From the NCBI RefSeq assembly GCF_034718895.1, contig NZ_JAYERP010000001.1:2706501-2770500 (forward strand): a stretch of DNA of 64,000 nt. The letters run 5' to 3'. Below are positions 17,195 through 27,065 of this stretch, piece by piece (positions within the stretch are counted from its first letter, which is position 1; every line of letters begins with the position of its first letter). Position numbers and translations under genes: made by a program. This stretch comes from Paenibacillus phoenicis. GTDB lineage: Bacteria > Bacillota > Bacilli > Paenibacillales > Paenibacillaceae. The notes beneath the pieces are model-generated. The model was not told where the DNA came from and did no database searches. It saw only the letters and a list, made by a program, of their open reading frames with translations.

Positions 17195-18129
17195 CCTTCC
17201 GCCCGCTGCAACGGTCTGGCCGTAACGCCTTCATGGGTCATTTGCACTGGCTGGATTCGCCCGTCCTCTTCAAATAACATGCGATCGATGCAAACCACGC
17301 GATGATTCGCATCGGTTTCACTGAGCGGCCGGCGGTGGTAAACGATGTACCACTCGTCGCTGCCCGGAATTTGCAGAAATCCGTGATGACCGGCGCCGGT
17401 GGCGATTTCCGGATCCTGCTGCAGAATCTTGCCTACGCGCTTGAACGGTCCAACCGGCGAATCGGACATGGCGTAGGCTACGGAATAATCCGGTCCGGTC
17501 CAGCCCCCCTCGGCCCACATGAAATAGTAAATGCCGTTCCGTTTGAACATGCAAGGCCCCTCAACATAATGATCCGGGGTGATCTCCTTGAACGTGGTTC
17601 CATCCTCGAACGTGTCCAGATGAATCATGTCCTCGGTCAGCTTCGCCACATTGCAATGTCCCCACCCCCCATAGTACAGGTAAGCGCTTCCGTCATCATC
17701 GAGAAAAACATGGGGGTCAATCGGCTGCGCGCCAAAATGAAACCGATCAATCAACGGCTTGCCCAGCGCATCCCGGTACGGACCCTCCGGCCGATCGGCA
17801 ACCGCCACGCCGATTCCGCCCAGCTCCTCGTCACTTTGAATGTCGTTCGCAGCAAAATAATAATAGAACTTTCCGTTTCGTTCGATCGGCGACGGAGCCC
17901 ATAGCGCCCGTCGCGCCCAAGCGATATCTTCCATCGTCAGGATGCGCTCAACCTTCGTCCACTCCGTCAAATCCGTGGAATAGAAAGCATCAAAAAACGT
18001 CTGTTCATCGTAAGGGGCCGAGTACGTCAGGTAAATCCAATACCGATCCTGAAAAATCCTCGCTTCCGGGTCCGCATACCAGCCTGTAAATAAGGGATTG
18101 CCGGATCTCTTGAGCTGCTCTTCGTTCAT
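17191..18129 (-). CDS. GH43 family glycoside hydrolase
   Basis: A cytoplasmic (no signal peptide) five-bladed beta-propeller glycosidase of 312 residues. 'FTGWYADPEARIFQDRYWIY' carries the catalytic-base aspartate near residue 19, 'ALWAPSPIERNGKFYYYFAA' is the conserved 'WAP' blade, and 'HYVEGPCMFKRNGIYYFMWA' carries the general-acid glutamate. Family members act as beta-xylosidases or alpha-arabinofuranosidases. It lies downstream of the oligosaccharide transporter genes, suggesting hydrolysis of imported sugars. The stop overlaps the next small gene. Confidence 0.87.
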   Translation of the reverse strand: MNEEQLKRSGNPLFTGWYADPEARIFQDRYWIYLTYSAPYDEQTFFDAFYSTDLTEWTKVERILTMEDIAWARRALWAPSPIERNGKFYYYFAANDIQSDEELGGIGVAVADRPEGPYRDALGKPLIDRFHFGAQPIDPHVFLDDDGSAYLYYGGWGHCNVAKLTEDMIHLDTFEDGTTFKEITPDHYVEGPCMFKRNGIYYFMWAEGGWTGPDYSVAYAMSDSPVGPFKRVGKILQQDPEIATGAGHHGFLQIPGSDEWYIVYHRRPLSETDANHRVVCIDRMLFEEDGRIQPVQMTHEGVTARPLQRAEG

Positions 18130-18236
18130 GGGGCTCCTCCTTTTTGCTTATTGCATCAACGGACACATAATGCTATATTCTCCGCCGCGGGTATCCATAC
18201 CTGCATGGGATCATCCCGTCATCCCTAAAGAATACA

Positions 18237-18271
18237 AAACCGCCCTGCAATCCATGTACAGGACGGTTCCT
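18237..18271 (-). terminator. Intrinsic terminator after the transporter operon
   Basis: The arms aaccgccctg and cagga-cggtt form a hairpin. Read on the minus strand it ends with a T-rich run. It separates the transporter genes from the GH43 unit. Confidence 0.65.
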
Positions 18272-18285
18272 TGGCGATTAAGATG

Positions 18286-19905
18286 TTATTTCACGCTCAT
18301 GTAACGGTCGTAGGCGTCGGTGCGGATTTTCATCAGCTTCTCCAGGCCCATGTCGTTCAGCTTCTTTACGTAAGCGTCCCAGCCTTCGTCGATGCCCCCT
18401 TTCGTTACCCACTGGGCGCGCATCGTCGAAACATAAGTGTCGATGTCCGTGGTCAGGGTCGGGAGCTCCTGGAACTCCTCGGCCGTATACATGACATTCG
18501 GGAATGGCGTAGTCACGTATTCGCTGCCCATTTTGTCAATCTCCAGCTTCAGGCCGTCGCCAGCTTTCGGGTTAAGCACGATGTTCTTCTCGAAGGAAGG
18601 GCTGACGTATTTCGGTCCGAAATCCCGCAGCGATTGCTCCCAGTACCATGCGTCCGCGCTGGTGCCGGCCGGCGGATCCATCAAGGTGTAGGTGCCATCG
18701 TCATTCTTCTGAATGACCGTGCCAATCGCGCCCCAGAAGTTCTGGATGCTCGCTTCGTTGGTATAGAACTGGTCGGCCCAGCGGGCGGCCACTTCCGGAT
18801 ATTTGCAGGACGTCGTAATCAACAACTCGTTGCGGTTAAAACTCATGCCGTTCGGATTCCCCGGATTGTAACGCTTCCCGTCGGGACCTGCGATAGGCGG
18901 AATGGCGACATACTGATCACTCCATTTGCCAAACACCGCGTCCGGCGTCCACTGGTTCGTAAATCCGACGATCGGAGCATCCGCATTCTGCTGTTTCGCC
19001 GACGTCATCGTGGCATCCTGGGTGAACAACTCTTTGTCGATCAGGCCTTCCGCATACAGCTTATGGGCGAATTTCAAGCCTTCCTTGTACTCCTCGCTGG
19101 TTGGATAGAACACCGGTTTGCCATCCTTCACCAACATGTTATTGGCGTTGATGTCGGTAATGCCAAATGGATTCAGAAAATCCGGGGCCAACCCGGTTTC
19201 GGTATACGGAATTTCGTCCGCTTTCCCGTTGCCGTTCGGATCCTGCTCTTTAAACGCTTTCAACACGTTGTATAGATCATCAACCGTGTCCGGCACTTGG
19301 AGTCCCAATTTATCGAGCCAAGCCTTGTTAATGACCGGCTGGTTTTTCGTTTTCGGACGCGATGGCAGCCGGGTCGGCAAGGAATAGATTTTGCCGTCCG
19401 GGAACGTGCTGATCTTCTTCAGCTCCGGCGTCTCGGCCATCGCGGCTTTGAGGTTCGGCATGTATTGGTCAATGTACTCGTCCAGCGGACGGAAGTAACT
19501 TAAGTTATTCACGATATCGGAGTCGGAAAAAGTCTGGTCGCCTAATATAATGTCCGGCAGCGTGCCGCTGGCCAGCATGATCGATTTCTGCTCGTTCCAA
19601 TCGTTCGAGGACACGACCTGCCATTCAATTTTGACATTCGTACTCTTCTCCAAATCCTTCAGCCACTGATTCTGGGTAAACGTATCGCCCATGTTCCCCC
19701 AGCGCATCGTCAACACCTTTAGCGTAACGGGTTCGTTTACGATCGGCAGCCCCTCTTTATTGAAGAAGCTCGTATCGCTTGGCGCCGGACTTCCGGAATC
19801 CGCGGATTTACCGCCGCCGCACCCTGCGAGGCCAAAGGCGAGCGCTCCCGCAAGAATCAGCGCGGTCCATTTTTTTACCGTGAATCTGCCTGTTTGTTTG
19901 CTCAT
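18286..19905 (-). CDS. Extracellular solute-binding lipoprotein (LplA-like, carbohydrate ABC importer)
   Basis: A 539-residue sugar-binding lipoprotein of an ABC importer. The N-terminus has a lipoprotein signal ending 'LAFGLAGC', with lipidated C29 followed by a Gly/Ser linker. The body has family 1 solute-binding features ('MLASGTLPDIILGD', 'TVDDLYNVLKAFKEQDPNGN'). The start at 19905 has GGGGGAA upstream; the frame is open further but overlaps the permease gene. It forms an operon with the two upstream permeases. No ATPase gene is nearby, as is usual for this class, which shares a general MsmX-type ATPase. Confidence 0.9.
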   Translation of the reverse strand: MSKQTGRFTVKKWTALILAGALAFGLAGCGGGKSADSGSPAPSDTSFFNKEGLPIVNEPVTLKVLTMRWGNMGDTFTQNQWLKDLEKSTNVKIEWQVVSSNDWNEQKSIMLASGTLPDIILGDQTFSDSDIVNNLSYFRPLDEYIDQYMPNLKAAMAETPELKKISTFPDGKIYSLPTRLPSRPKTKNQPVINKAWLDKLGLQVPDTVDDLYNVLKAFKEQDPNGNGKADEIPYTETGLAPDFLNPFGITDINANNMLVKDGKPVFYPTSEEYKEGLKFAHKLYAEGLIDKELFTQDATMTSAKQQNADAPIVGFTNQWTPDAVFGKWSDQYVAIPPIAGPDGKRYNPGNPNGMSFNRNELLITTSCKYPEVAARWADQFYTNEASIQNFWGAIGTVIQKNDDGTYTLMDPPAGTSADAWYWEQSLRDFGPKYVSPSFEKNIVLNPKAGDGLKLEIDKMGSEYVTTPFPNVMYTAEEFQELPTLTTDIDTYVSTMRAQWVTKGGIDEGWDAYVKKLNDMGLEKLMKIRTDAYDRYMSVK

Positions 19906-19952
19906 TGCTCGTTCCCCCATTCTTTGATTGTACCATGCCTTACGGTGTCCAA

Positions 19953-20879
19953 TTAGCTTTTGACCGCTCCGATCATCACCCCCTGATTGAAATATTTCTG
20001 CAGGAAGGGATACACGCACATGATCGGGACGGTGGCGATAATAATGACGGAGTAGCGCATCAGATTGGCGAGCCGAAGCGCGATTTGGGCTGCTTCCCCG
20101 GTCCCCATGCCGGACTGCATCTGGTTTGTGATCAGGATGTTGCGCAGGATCAGCTGCAGGGGATGCAGGTCCGGATTTTTTAAATAAATCAAAGCATTGA
20201 AGTAAGAGTTCCAGTAACCAACCGCGATCCATAGCCCCAGCACGGCGATGATCGCCTTGGACAGCGGCAGCACGATCTGGGCGAAATAACGGAGATTGCC
20301 GCAGCCGTCAATTTGCGCCGCCTCCCACAAATCCTCGGGAATGCTCGACTGAAAGAACGTCCTTGCAACGATGATATCGTACACGATCACGGAAAACGGC
20401 AAGACCATCACCAAAAACGTATCGTACAGATGGAAATCCCGGATCGTCAGGAAGGTTGGAATGAGTCCGCCGCTGAAAAACATCGTAAAGATGAAAAACA
20501 ACGAAAGGAACTTCCGTCCGACCAGATCCTTCCGCGACAACGCGTACGCCGCTGACACGTTCACGATCAGGCCAATGGCCGTGCCTACTACCGTATACAA
20601 TATCGTGTTTCGATAGCCGATCCAAATATTTTCGTGCTTCAGCAGCTCCTTATAGCCATCCAGGGTAAACCCCTTGGGAACAAACCACACCTGCCCGTTC
20701 GCCACCGCTGACGGGTCGCTGAAAGAAGCGATAACGATAAAATAAAGCGGGTAAATTAACACAATCAGAAACAGCACCGCAAAGACATAAAGCAGCACTT
20801 CCATCACTCTGTCGGAAGATCGATTGTTAATTGGCTGCACGGCTGGATTTGTTGCTGAATGGGCTGTCTCCATTTTCAT
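19953..20879 (-). CDS. Carbohydrate ABC transporter permease (LplC/CarB-like)
   Basis: A 308-residue inner-membrane permease with six segments. The EAA loop is 'EDLWEAAQIDGCGNLRYF', about 90 residues from the C-terminus, and the ending 'KYFNQGVMIGAVKS' is typical of LplC-type permeases. It partners the permease encoded upstream and the binding lipoprotein encoded downstream to import an oligosaccharide. Confidence 0.9.
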   Translation of the reverse strand: MKMETAHSATNPAVQPINNRSSDRVMEVLLYVFAVLFLIVLIYPLYFIVIASFSDPSAVANGQVWFVPKGFTLDGYKELLKHENIWIGYRNTILYTVVGTAIGLIVNVSAAYALSRKDLVGRKFLSLFFIFTMFFSGGLIPTFLTIRDFHLYDTFLVMVLPFSVIVYDIIVARTFFQSSIPEDLWEAAQIDGCGNLRYFAQIVLPLSKAIIAVLGLWIAVGYWNSYFNALIYLKNPDLHPLQLILRNILITNQMQSGMGTGEAAQIALRLANLMRYSVIIIATVPIMCVYPFLQKYFNQGVMIGAVKS

Positions 20880-20897
20880 CTCCTTCTCCCCCCTTCC

Positions 20898-21821
20898 CTA
20901 CCACAGGCTGTTCTCGCTGTATTTCTTGGAGATCTGGTTCACCAGAATCAGCAGCAGGAAGTTAATGACCGTGTTAAACAGGTTGACCGCCGAGGAGAAG
21001 CTGTACTGGCTGCTCAGCAGGCCGATCTTGTAGATGTACGTGGACAAGATTTCACTTGCGGTAATGTTCAGGTCGTTTTGCATTAGATAGACCTTCTCGA
21101 ATCCAACGCCCAGCAGACCGCCAACCCGCAAAATGAGCAGCGTGATCGCCGTCGGCACCAGCATCGGAATATCGATGTAGCGGATTTTGTGCCAGCGGCT
21201 GGCTCCATCAACGGTAGCCGCCTCGTACAAGCTGGGATCAACTGTAGACAACGCAGCAATGTAGATGATGCTGTCCCATCCAACATGCTGCCACACGTCC
21301 GACCAGACGTAGATGCTGCTGAACCAACCGGCAGAACCGATCAAATCAGGTGCATCTCCGCCGAACAGTTTGTACAAATTGCCGACCAGTCCGGTGCTCG
21401 GAGAGAGCAGAATCAGCATCAACCCGACCATGACGACGGTAGAAATGAAATGCGGCATATACGAGACGGTTTGAAAAAAACGTCGGAACCGGTTCGGCCG
21501 CATCTGATTGACCATCAAGGCCAGCCCAATCGGAATCGGAAACGTGGCGATACTGTATAAGCTGATAATGATGGTGTTCTTAATCGTCGTCGAAAATTGA
21601 TACGAATGAAAAAATTTCTCAAAATGCTTGAACCCCACCCAAGGACTACCGTCAATGCCAAGCGCCGGGCTATAATCCTTGAACGCAATGACCACGCCGT
21701 ACATCGGTTTGTACGCGAATAACAGCGTCAGCACCACCGCAGGCAACAGCAGCAAGTACAGTCCCCGGTTTCTTTTGATTTGTCCAAGCGTCCGCCTTAG
21801 GCCCACTGCGCCGGATTTCAT
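20898..21821 (-). CDS. Carbohydrate ABC transporter permease (LplB-like)
   Basis: A permease of about 307 residues with six membrane segments. 'RGLYLLLLPAVVLTLLFAYKP' is the usual first segment of LplB-type proteins, and the EAA loop 'PSLYEAATVDGASRWHKIRY' is clear. The ATG at 21821 follows GGAGGGGATG. It is the first gene of the transporter operon, divergent from the sensor-kinase gene, and is probably induced by that two-component system. Confidence 0.9.
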   Translation of the reverse strand: MKSGAVGLRRTLGQIKRNRGLYLLLLPAVVLTLLFAYKPMYGVVIAFKDYSPALGIDGSPWVGFKHFEKFFHSYQFSTTIKNTIIISLYSIATFPIPIGLALMVNQMRPNRFRRFFQTVSYMPHFISTVVMVGLMLILLSPSTGLVGNLYKLFGGDAPDLIGSAGWFSSIYVWSDVWQHVGWDSIIYIAALSTVDPSLYEAATVDGASRWHKIRYIDIPMLVPTAITLLILRVGGLLGVGFEKVYLMQNDLNITASEILSTYIYKIGLLSSQYSFSSAVNLFNTVINFLLLILVNQISKKYSENSLW

Positions 21822-22183
21822 GACATCCCCTCCTTCTTGATCGTCTAAACTCCTAGTCACGCCTTTCGTATGTCCGGCGGCTTCATGTCTTCAGTATAGT
21901 GCCCAGCCTGGTGCGTTTATCGGACTCAAACTCGGCAGTAAACGGACTTTTGCTCGCCGGCTCCCATGGGCCCGAAGCCTGTCCCCTTAACCAGCGGCCG
22001 AAGGGAATAACGGAATCCGGACTTGATTTGACGCTTTCCGGACTTTCCGTTGGTGTGGATGGGATTCGGTCTTCTTTTTCTAAAGGAAGGATTTATAATA
22101 GGGTTAATACCTTTGACAGCGCATTCATAAAGGTGTTCACACTGAAAAACAAGCTAGTATCGGCAGGAAGAGGCGAGGGGGCC
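21822..22183. promoter_or_regulatory. Divergent intergenic region, transporter versus two-component genes
   Basis: About 360 bp separate the transporter operon (minus) from the kinase gene (plus). An open plus-strand frame continues the kinase frame upstream but has no good start and no membrane-protein character, so I treat it as noncoding. It should hold both promoters; I could not pick out a convincing sigma-A pair or operator by eye. Confidence 0.4.
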
Positions 22184-23929
22184 ATGGCTAACACCGCGAA
22201 AAACAAACCATATCCGATTCGTCACTACGTTAACTTCATGTTTCTGATCTCCTTCATCATCCTGATCCTGGATTTTGTCATCAGCTTATCTGCGGTATCG
22301 ATCGTCAAGCAGCAATCCACGCGTTTTCTGCAGGATACCGCGGATTTATACATCAACCGGATCAACCACGATTTCGCTTATATCAACCACTATACGGGCT
22401 GGACGCTGGCGAACGATGAGAACTTGCAGGCGATGAACGATCACCCGATGAACAGCGTGGAGTTTTTTGAGGGGAATGAAAATCTGCACAAGCGCTTTAA
22501 TGAGCTGCAAAAAAACTACGGCCAGGAATACAATTTCTTCGTGTATTTGAAGAAACAGGATTTTTTCCTCAACTGTGCGCCGATCAGTATTCCGTATTCA
22601 GATTACCTGGAGCTCAAGGAACAGGTCATCGCCAATGTGGAGGCGGGACGGGATGTCTACGAGAAAATTTACTCCAAGTGGACACCGGTTGAAATTAACG
22701 GCAGGCACTATATTACGAACATCGTTCCTTTTCACGATAGCTACATGATCAGCCTGGTGTCCGCGGATCAACTGATTCGTCCTTTACGGGAGCTGAATCT
22801 CGGCGAGAACGGGTTCGTCTCCCTGGTGGATAATCGCAGCCAGGTCTTAACCAGCCCGATCTCCAACAACGGCGCGCTGCTGGACGATGATCGGCGACCC
22901 TCGTTCTTTCAGAACTTGTTTAAGGGTGGAACGACGGTTAACGGGGAGTTCACGAACGCTTCTTTTCACGTAAAGCTGGTGATCCAGTTCGGGACATTTG
23001 AGAAAATCATGATCGCCCAGCTGCTGATCCTCCTGCTCGCCGTTATGATCACCTGCAGCCTGGGGTTCATCCTGATCTACTTCCGGAACAAGGTCCTTCT
23101 TCCAATCAAGAGCTTCTCCTATAACCTGGCGTTTTGGACGGAGGAAGGGGAGCCGTTGGCGTTCGAGAGCAGTAAGATCATCGAGCTGGAAAGAGCAAAT
23201 AAACAATTCATGAACCTGGTCGACCAGATCAAGAAGTTTAAAATCGACTTGTACGAACGGGAACTGGAGAAGCAGCGGATCCAATTGGATTATATGAAGC
23301 TGCAGATTAATCCGCATTTTTTCCTGAATTGCCTGACGAATATCTATAGCATGGCGCAAATGCAGCTATATCAGGAAATCGAGCAGATGGCCTTATCCAC
23401 CTCGCGATATTTCCGCTACATCTTCCAAAACGATGGCGATTTCGTTAAGTTGAGAGATGAGATCGAGCACGTGCGGATATATCTGGATATTCAGAAACAC
23501 CGGTATCCGGACGCACTGGTTTATCGCATCGACGTAGAGGAAATGTTGGCCGCAGAGATTCAAATCCCGCCGCTCGTCTTGCAGACCTTTGTGGAAAATG
23601 CGGTGAAATATGCGGTGTCCCGTATTTCACAAGTACACATCGAATTGGCGGTGCGATTGGAGCGGGAGGATGGCGAGGAGCGCATGACGATCCGGATCAC
23701 CGATACCGGACCCGGATTCCCGCCGGAGATCCTGGAGTGTCTGCAGAACGGCAGACCTCTGGATCAATCCGCTGGAAACCATATCGGAATCATGAACACA
23801 CTGCAGCGTTTGGCGTCTCTCTACAACGGGGATGCAGCCGTATCGTTCTCCAACCGGGAGGACGGCGGTGCATGCGTGATCTTATCCCTTCCGGCAGATG
23901 CCGGGACGAACAGGAGCGTGGCAGTATGA
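22184..23929 (+). CDS. Sensor histidine kinase, YesM family
   Basis: A 581-residue membrane sensor kinase. It has an N-terminal membrane helix ('NFMFLISFIILILDFVISL'), a long extracellular dCache-like domain, a second helix near residue 285 ('LLILLLAVMITCSLGFILIY') and a HAMP-like linker. The His_kinase motif is 'LQINPHFFLNCLTNIYSM', with the phosphorylated His in NPHFFLN. The ATPase domain has 'VENAVKYAV' and 'DTGPGFPP'. The start at 22184 follows GGCGAGGGGG. Its stop overlaps the response-regulator ATG (ATGA). Likely input is an extracellular carbohydrate; likely output is the divergent transporter. Confidence 0.9.
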   Translation: MANTAKNKPYPIRHYVNFMFLISFIILILDFVISLSAVSIVKQQSTRFLQDTADLYINRINHDFAYINHYTGWTLANDENLQAMNDHPMNSVEFFEGNENLHKRFNELQKNYGQEYNFFVYLKKQDFFLNCAPISIPYSDYLELKEQVIANVEAGRDVYEKIYSKWTPVEINGRHYITNIVPFHDSYMISLVSADQLIRPLRELNLGENGFVSLVDNRSQVLTSPISNNGALLDDDRRPSFFQNLFKGGTTVNGEFTNASFHVKLVIQFGTFEKIMIAQLLILLLAVMITCSLGFILIYFRNKVLLPIKSFSYNLAFWTEEGEPLAFESSKIIELERANKQFMNLVDQIKKFKIDLYERELEKQRIQLDYMKLQINPHFFLNCLTNIYSMAQMQLYQEIEQMALSTSRYFRYIFQNDGDFVKLRDEIEHVRIYLDIQKHRYPDALVYRIDVEEMLAAEIQIPPLVLQTFVENAVKYAVSRISQVHIELAVRLEREDGEERMTIRITDTGPGFPPEILECLQNGRPLDQSAGNHIGIMNTLQRLASLYNGDAAVSFSNREDGGACVILSLPADAGTNRSVAV

Positions 23930-25554
23930 ATGCATTAGTCGTGGATGACGATGTTTACGTCGTCGCTGCTTTAGAGAAGAAAATCGAGTGGAAGGCTCTG
24001 GGGATCGATAAGGTCTATACCGCAAACAACGTCGCCCAGGCTCGTGACATCCTGCAACAGCACTCGGTACAAATTCTGATCTCTGACATCGAGATGCCGC
24101 AGGGTAGCGGACTTGAGCTGCTCGCTTGGATCCGGGAAGAGAACTATGCCGTCCAGGCTATCTTCCTGACAAACTATGCGGATTTCAACTATGCGCAGAA
24201 AGCGATTGAGCTTCAGAGCTTCGAGTATTTTCTCAAGCCAATCGAGTTTGATAAGCTGATGCTGATCCTTCGTAAAGCGGTCGCGCGGGCCGAGGAGCAG
24301 CAGCAGCGGGAGAAGGCGATGCAAGAAGGGGTGCTATGGCAGAGAAATCAGGCCAACCTCTTGGAGTATTTCTGGCGTAAGCTGGTGAACGCCAGCGTGG
24401 CCGCACCCGTTAAGCCTGCAGCGGTGGCTCAGGCGGTGGAAGATCAGCAGCTCTCCTACCTTCCGTCCGACATCCTTCAGCCAGTGCTGATTCACGTGTT
24501 TCCATACAACGGCAGCTTAGGCCGGGAGGAGAAGGGGTTGTTCGATTTTGCCCTCGGGAATGTATTGGGCGAACTGCTCAAACATCCGCAGTTTGCCGTC
24601 GAGACGATCCTGGAGGTGAAGGAGCATCAATGGATGGCCATCCTCAAGTGGAACGCCCCGCCGGAACCCGACGTACTCGCGGAGTTATGCTCCGAAGGGA
24701 TTCGCAGAGCCAACGCCTATTTGCATTGCGATGCTTGCTGCTTAGTGGGTCTCTCCGATCGGCTGGAGAGTATCGGCCACGTACTGCACCAACTGCTGGC
24801 GATGAACGAGGGTTTGACCAAAACCCGCAACCGAACCTATTGGGCAGAGCGCGATGATCTAAAAAAGCAAACGGTATATCATCCCCCGAATTTGACCCGT
24901 TTGGAGGAACTGCTTCATCAGAACGATTCGGCTTCGTTCCTCGCCGAGACGGCGCGATATCTTCGCGACTGCCTGGACCGCAAGACGCTGGACACCTCTT
25001 GCCTTGCCTTATTCCGTCTGGATATTGTGCAGCTTGTCTATGCCTTCTTGAAGTTAAAAGGCATCGAAGCGCACAAATTATATGCAGCGCGGGCCAATGA
25101 GCAGCTGTTGGCGCAGTCTCTCCATTCCATCGAGGACATGCAGGAATACGTCACTTATTTGGTGAATACGGCCATGGCCTATCGGGATTTTGCGGCGGAA
25201 CCGAAATCCGTTGCCGAGGAGATCAAACAGTACATCCACGCCCATTACGGGGATGAGCTGACCCGGAACGACCTCGCGGAGGTCGTCTACCTCAACCCGG
25301 ATTATCTCGCCCGCTTATTCAAGAAAGAAACGGGCATCTCGCTGGGCAGCTACGTCATCCAGGTCCGGATCTCCGTTGCCAAGCAACTGCTCGAAACAAC
25401 CAAACTGTCTGTGTACGCTGTGGCAAACCAAGTCGGCTACGCCAACTACTCCTACTTCTCCAAGCTGTTCAAGCAGGAGGTGGGAGTCACGCCCAACGAG
25501 TACAAGAAGAACCCGCGCACTGCTGCACGATGGCCGGTGGCGGAGCGGGCTTGA
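23926..25554 (+). CDS. Response regulator with AraC-type DNA-binding domain (YesN-like)
   Basis: A 542-residue regulator. The receiver domain starts 'MNALVVDDDVYVVAALE' with the phospho-acceptor D in 'ILISDIEMPQGSG' and the conserved K in 'FLKPIEF'. A long middle region of about 270 residues follows. The C-terminal AraC/XylS double helix-turn-helix is 'LAEVVYLNPDYLARLFKKET' and 'VANQVGYANYSYFSKLFKQ'. It overlaps the kinase stop by four bases, so the two are translationally coupled. It probably activates the divergent sugar-importer operon. Confidence 0.92.
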   Translation: MNALVVDDDVYVVAALEKKIEWKALGIDKVYTANNVAQARDILQQHSVQILISDIEMPQGSGLELLAWIREENYAVQAIFLTNYADFNYAQKAIELQSFEYFLKPIEFDKLMLILRKAVARAEEQQQREKAMQEGVLWQRNQANLLEYFWRKLVNASVAAPVKPAAVAQAVEDQQLSYLPSDILQPVLIHVFPYNGSLGREEKGLFDFALGNVLGELLKHPQFAVETILEVKEHQWMAILKWNAPPEPDVLAELCSEGIRRANAYLHCDACCLVGLSDRLESIGHVLHQLLAMNEGLTKTRNRTYWAERDDLKKQTVYHPPNLTRLEELLHQNDSASFLAETARYLRDCLDRKTLDTSCLALFRLDIVQLVYAFLKLKGIEAHKLYAARANEQLLAQSLHSIEDMQEYVTYLVNTAMAYRDFAAEPKSVAEEIKQYIHAHYGDELTRNDLAEVVYLNPDYLARLFKKETGISLGSYVIQVRISVAKQLLETTKLSVYAVANQVGYANYSYFSKLFKQEVGVTPNEYKKNPRTAARWPVAERA

Positions 25555-25573
25555 ACGCTCCCCAAGCGCATGA

Positions 25574-25608
25574 AGAAGGGCCTTTCCGACGATCGGAAGG
25601 CCCTTTTC
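25574..25608. terminator. Bidirectional intrinsic terminator
   Basis: The arms aagggcctttccga and tcggaaggcccttt form a near-perfect hairpin with T-rich flanks. It lies between the convergent response-regulator gene and the small secreted-protein gene. Confidence 0.85.
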
Positions 25609-25614
25609 CCTTGT

Positions 25615-26040
25615 CTATTTCGATTTTTGCACCTTAAACGTAAATTTCCATTCCGCCGTATTCCCGGAATACCGGCCTCGATTTTCGGTAACCTTTACTT
25701 TAAGTGACTTGGTAATGTCCTTGGTCACGGAGGACCCTTTCACCGTTGCGTTAGCTGAGCCGCTCTCCGGAATTTTGTCCTGCTCTTCCGCATACGCTTT
25801 TAACTTCAGACTCTCCGATGATTTTAGCTTCAGAGTGACGGTTGAGCCTTCCTCGATTTCTTTGCCATTCACCGATGCCTTGGTATACCACTCATTGCCA
25901 ACATGATTGTTCTCCACCAACTCAACACTAACGAGGGTCACCTTGAGTTTGATCGTCTTTGTTGTAGCCGCCGACACAGGCTGAACCAAGCAAACCCAAA
26001 TCAAGGACAGCATCAGCATAATTTTCAGTGCTTTTTTCAT
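25615..26040 (-). CDS. Small secreted protein of unknown function
   Basis: A 141-residue exported protein. The signal peptide 'MLMLSLIWVCLVQPVSAATT' has a likely AxA cleavage site. The mature part is a single beta-rich domain full of Lys, Ser, Thr and Val ('LKVTLVSVELVENNHVGNEW', 'VTENRGRYSGNTAEWKFTFK'), resembling an immunoglobulin-like fold. No known family is recognised. The ATG at 26040 follows GGGAGGC. Confidence 0.7.
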   Translation of the reverse strand: MKKALKIMLMLSLIWVCLVQPVSAATTKTIKLKVTLVSVELVENNHVGNEWYTKASVNGKEIEEGSTVTLKLKSSESLKLKAYAEEQDKIPESGSANATVKGSSVTKDITKSLKVKVTENRGRYSGNTAEWKFTFKVQKSK

Positions 26041-26145
26041 TGAGAGTGCCTCCCTCAAATCATATTTCCAGCAGTGCTCCGCACGGCCTGGGTTCCGCTT
26101 CCATTTTACTCCAATCCTTTGACACCCACAATCCTATGCAAGTGC

Positions 26146-26180
26146 AAAAGAAGATCGCCGATCAACGGCGATCTTCTTCG
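26146..26180 (-). terminator. Intrinsic terminator after the fusB-like gene
   Basis: The arms aagaagatcgccg and cggcgatcttctt form a perfect hairpin. Read on the minus strand it lies 10 bp past the stop of the fusB-like reading frame. Confidence 0.75.
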
Positions 26181-26189
26181 CTTATTCAC

Positions 26190-26836
26190 TTATTTTCCAA
26201 CCGACAGCAAGAACCGCTCCAAAGCCCCCGTATCCGTAATGCTATGGTTGCAATCCCGGTTCTCCAGGCAGACATAATTCCCGTACATGGAGAAGTTGTC
26301 CGGCGAAGCATGGGCGGACTTGGTTTTCACCGAGAAAAAGGCAAGCTCCTGATGCCGATTGCAGAACAAGCAATACCCTTTCTTATTGGTCGGCGTGATG
26401 CGGCCCTCGATGCCGATGAACCGGCCTTCGTACGGGTAGACGATGTATAGCTTGTTCGTCGCGATGTCCACCCAACTCAAGTACGTCACGTAACGAAAGT
26501 CGATGGCGGCGAGATCCGGTACTTTCAGCTTTTATTTTTAGGGAATAGCTTCTCAATCTGCTTCACCGTAATCGGCGGAAAAGGCTCCAGATATTGTTCC
26601 AACGCGCCAAGATATCTTTGGAACTCATAAGCTGTCTCGAAGGTCGCGATTTGACCGAGCATCTGCTTCTGCTCCTCCGTCAGCGTCGGAAAGGCCTCAA
26701 CGATATTCGTAACGGCACTAAACCTTACTGTCTCCAGAACGCTTCGATCCGCGACGGCTCGCAGGGTTTTCTGAAGAAATTCCGCTTGTTTCTTGATCAC
26801 GTTATACTGGTGGTTTCTAATAAATGGTGTACACAT
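26190..26836 (-). pseudogene. Elongation-factor-G-binding protein (FusB/FusC-like), frameshifted
   Basis: Two adjacent frames together match the FusB/FusC family, which binds EF-G and releases it from the ribosome. The first (26525-26836) has the helical N-terminal domain beginning 'FIRNHQYNVIKKQAEFLQ' and ends 'IEKLFPKNK'. The second (26190-26489 and a little upstream) has 'YLSWVDIATNKLYIVYP' and the treble-clef zinc finger 'KGYCLFCNR' with 'GNYVCLENRDCN'. The frame breaks in a run of four A residues near 26533; one more A joins the two into 'PKNKKLKVPDLAAIDF'. Either a recent pseudogene or a homopolymer sequencing error. Intact relatives can protect against fusidic acid, but many environmental members do not. 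Confidence 0.75.
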
Positions 26837-27065
26837 AGCTTTCAGCCCCTTATTTGTAATGAATCAATTCAATAAGGTGCAAAGCCTGTTATTAGAAACG
26901 ATAAAATGAATTTTGGGCGATCGAATAGGAAAAAGTATATCAGCAAGTTCGGAAAGCCGCAATTCGATTCCTCTTAAAATCAAACAAGTGCCCTACTCTC
27001 TTGTCCACACCGATTCATAGAAACGGAAATATATTATATCACCCCTATGAAAAGGAGTGATAGAT

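Noticed and set aside
18271..19275. 334-codon plus-strand frame opposite the solute-binding lipoprotein gene
   Set aside because: Composition is that of a reverse-complement shadow; the minus-strand lipoprotein has signal, lipobox and family motifs.
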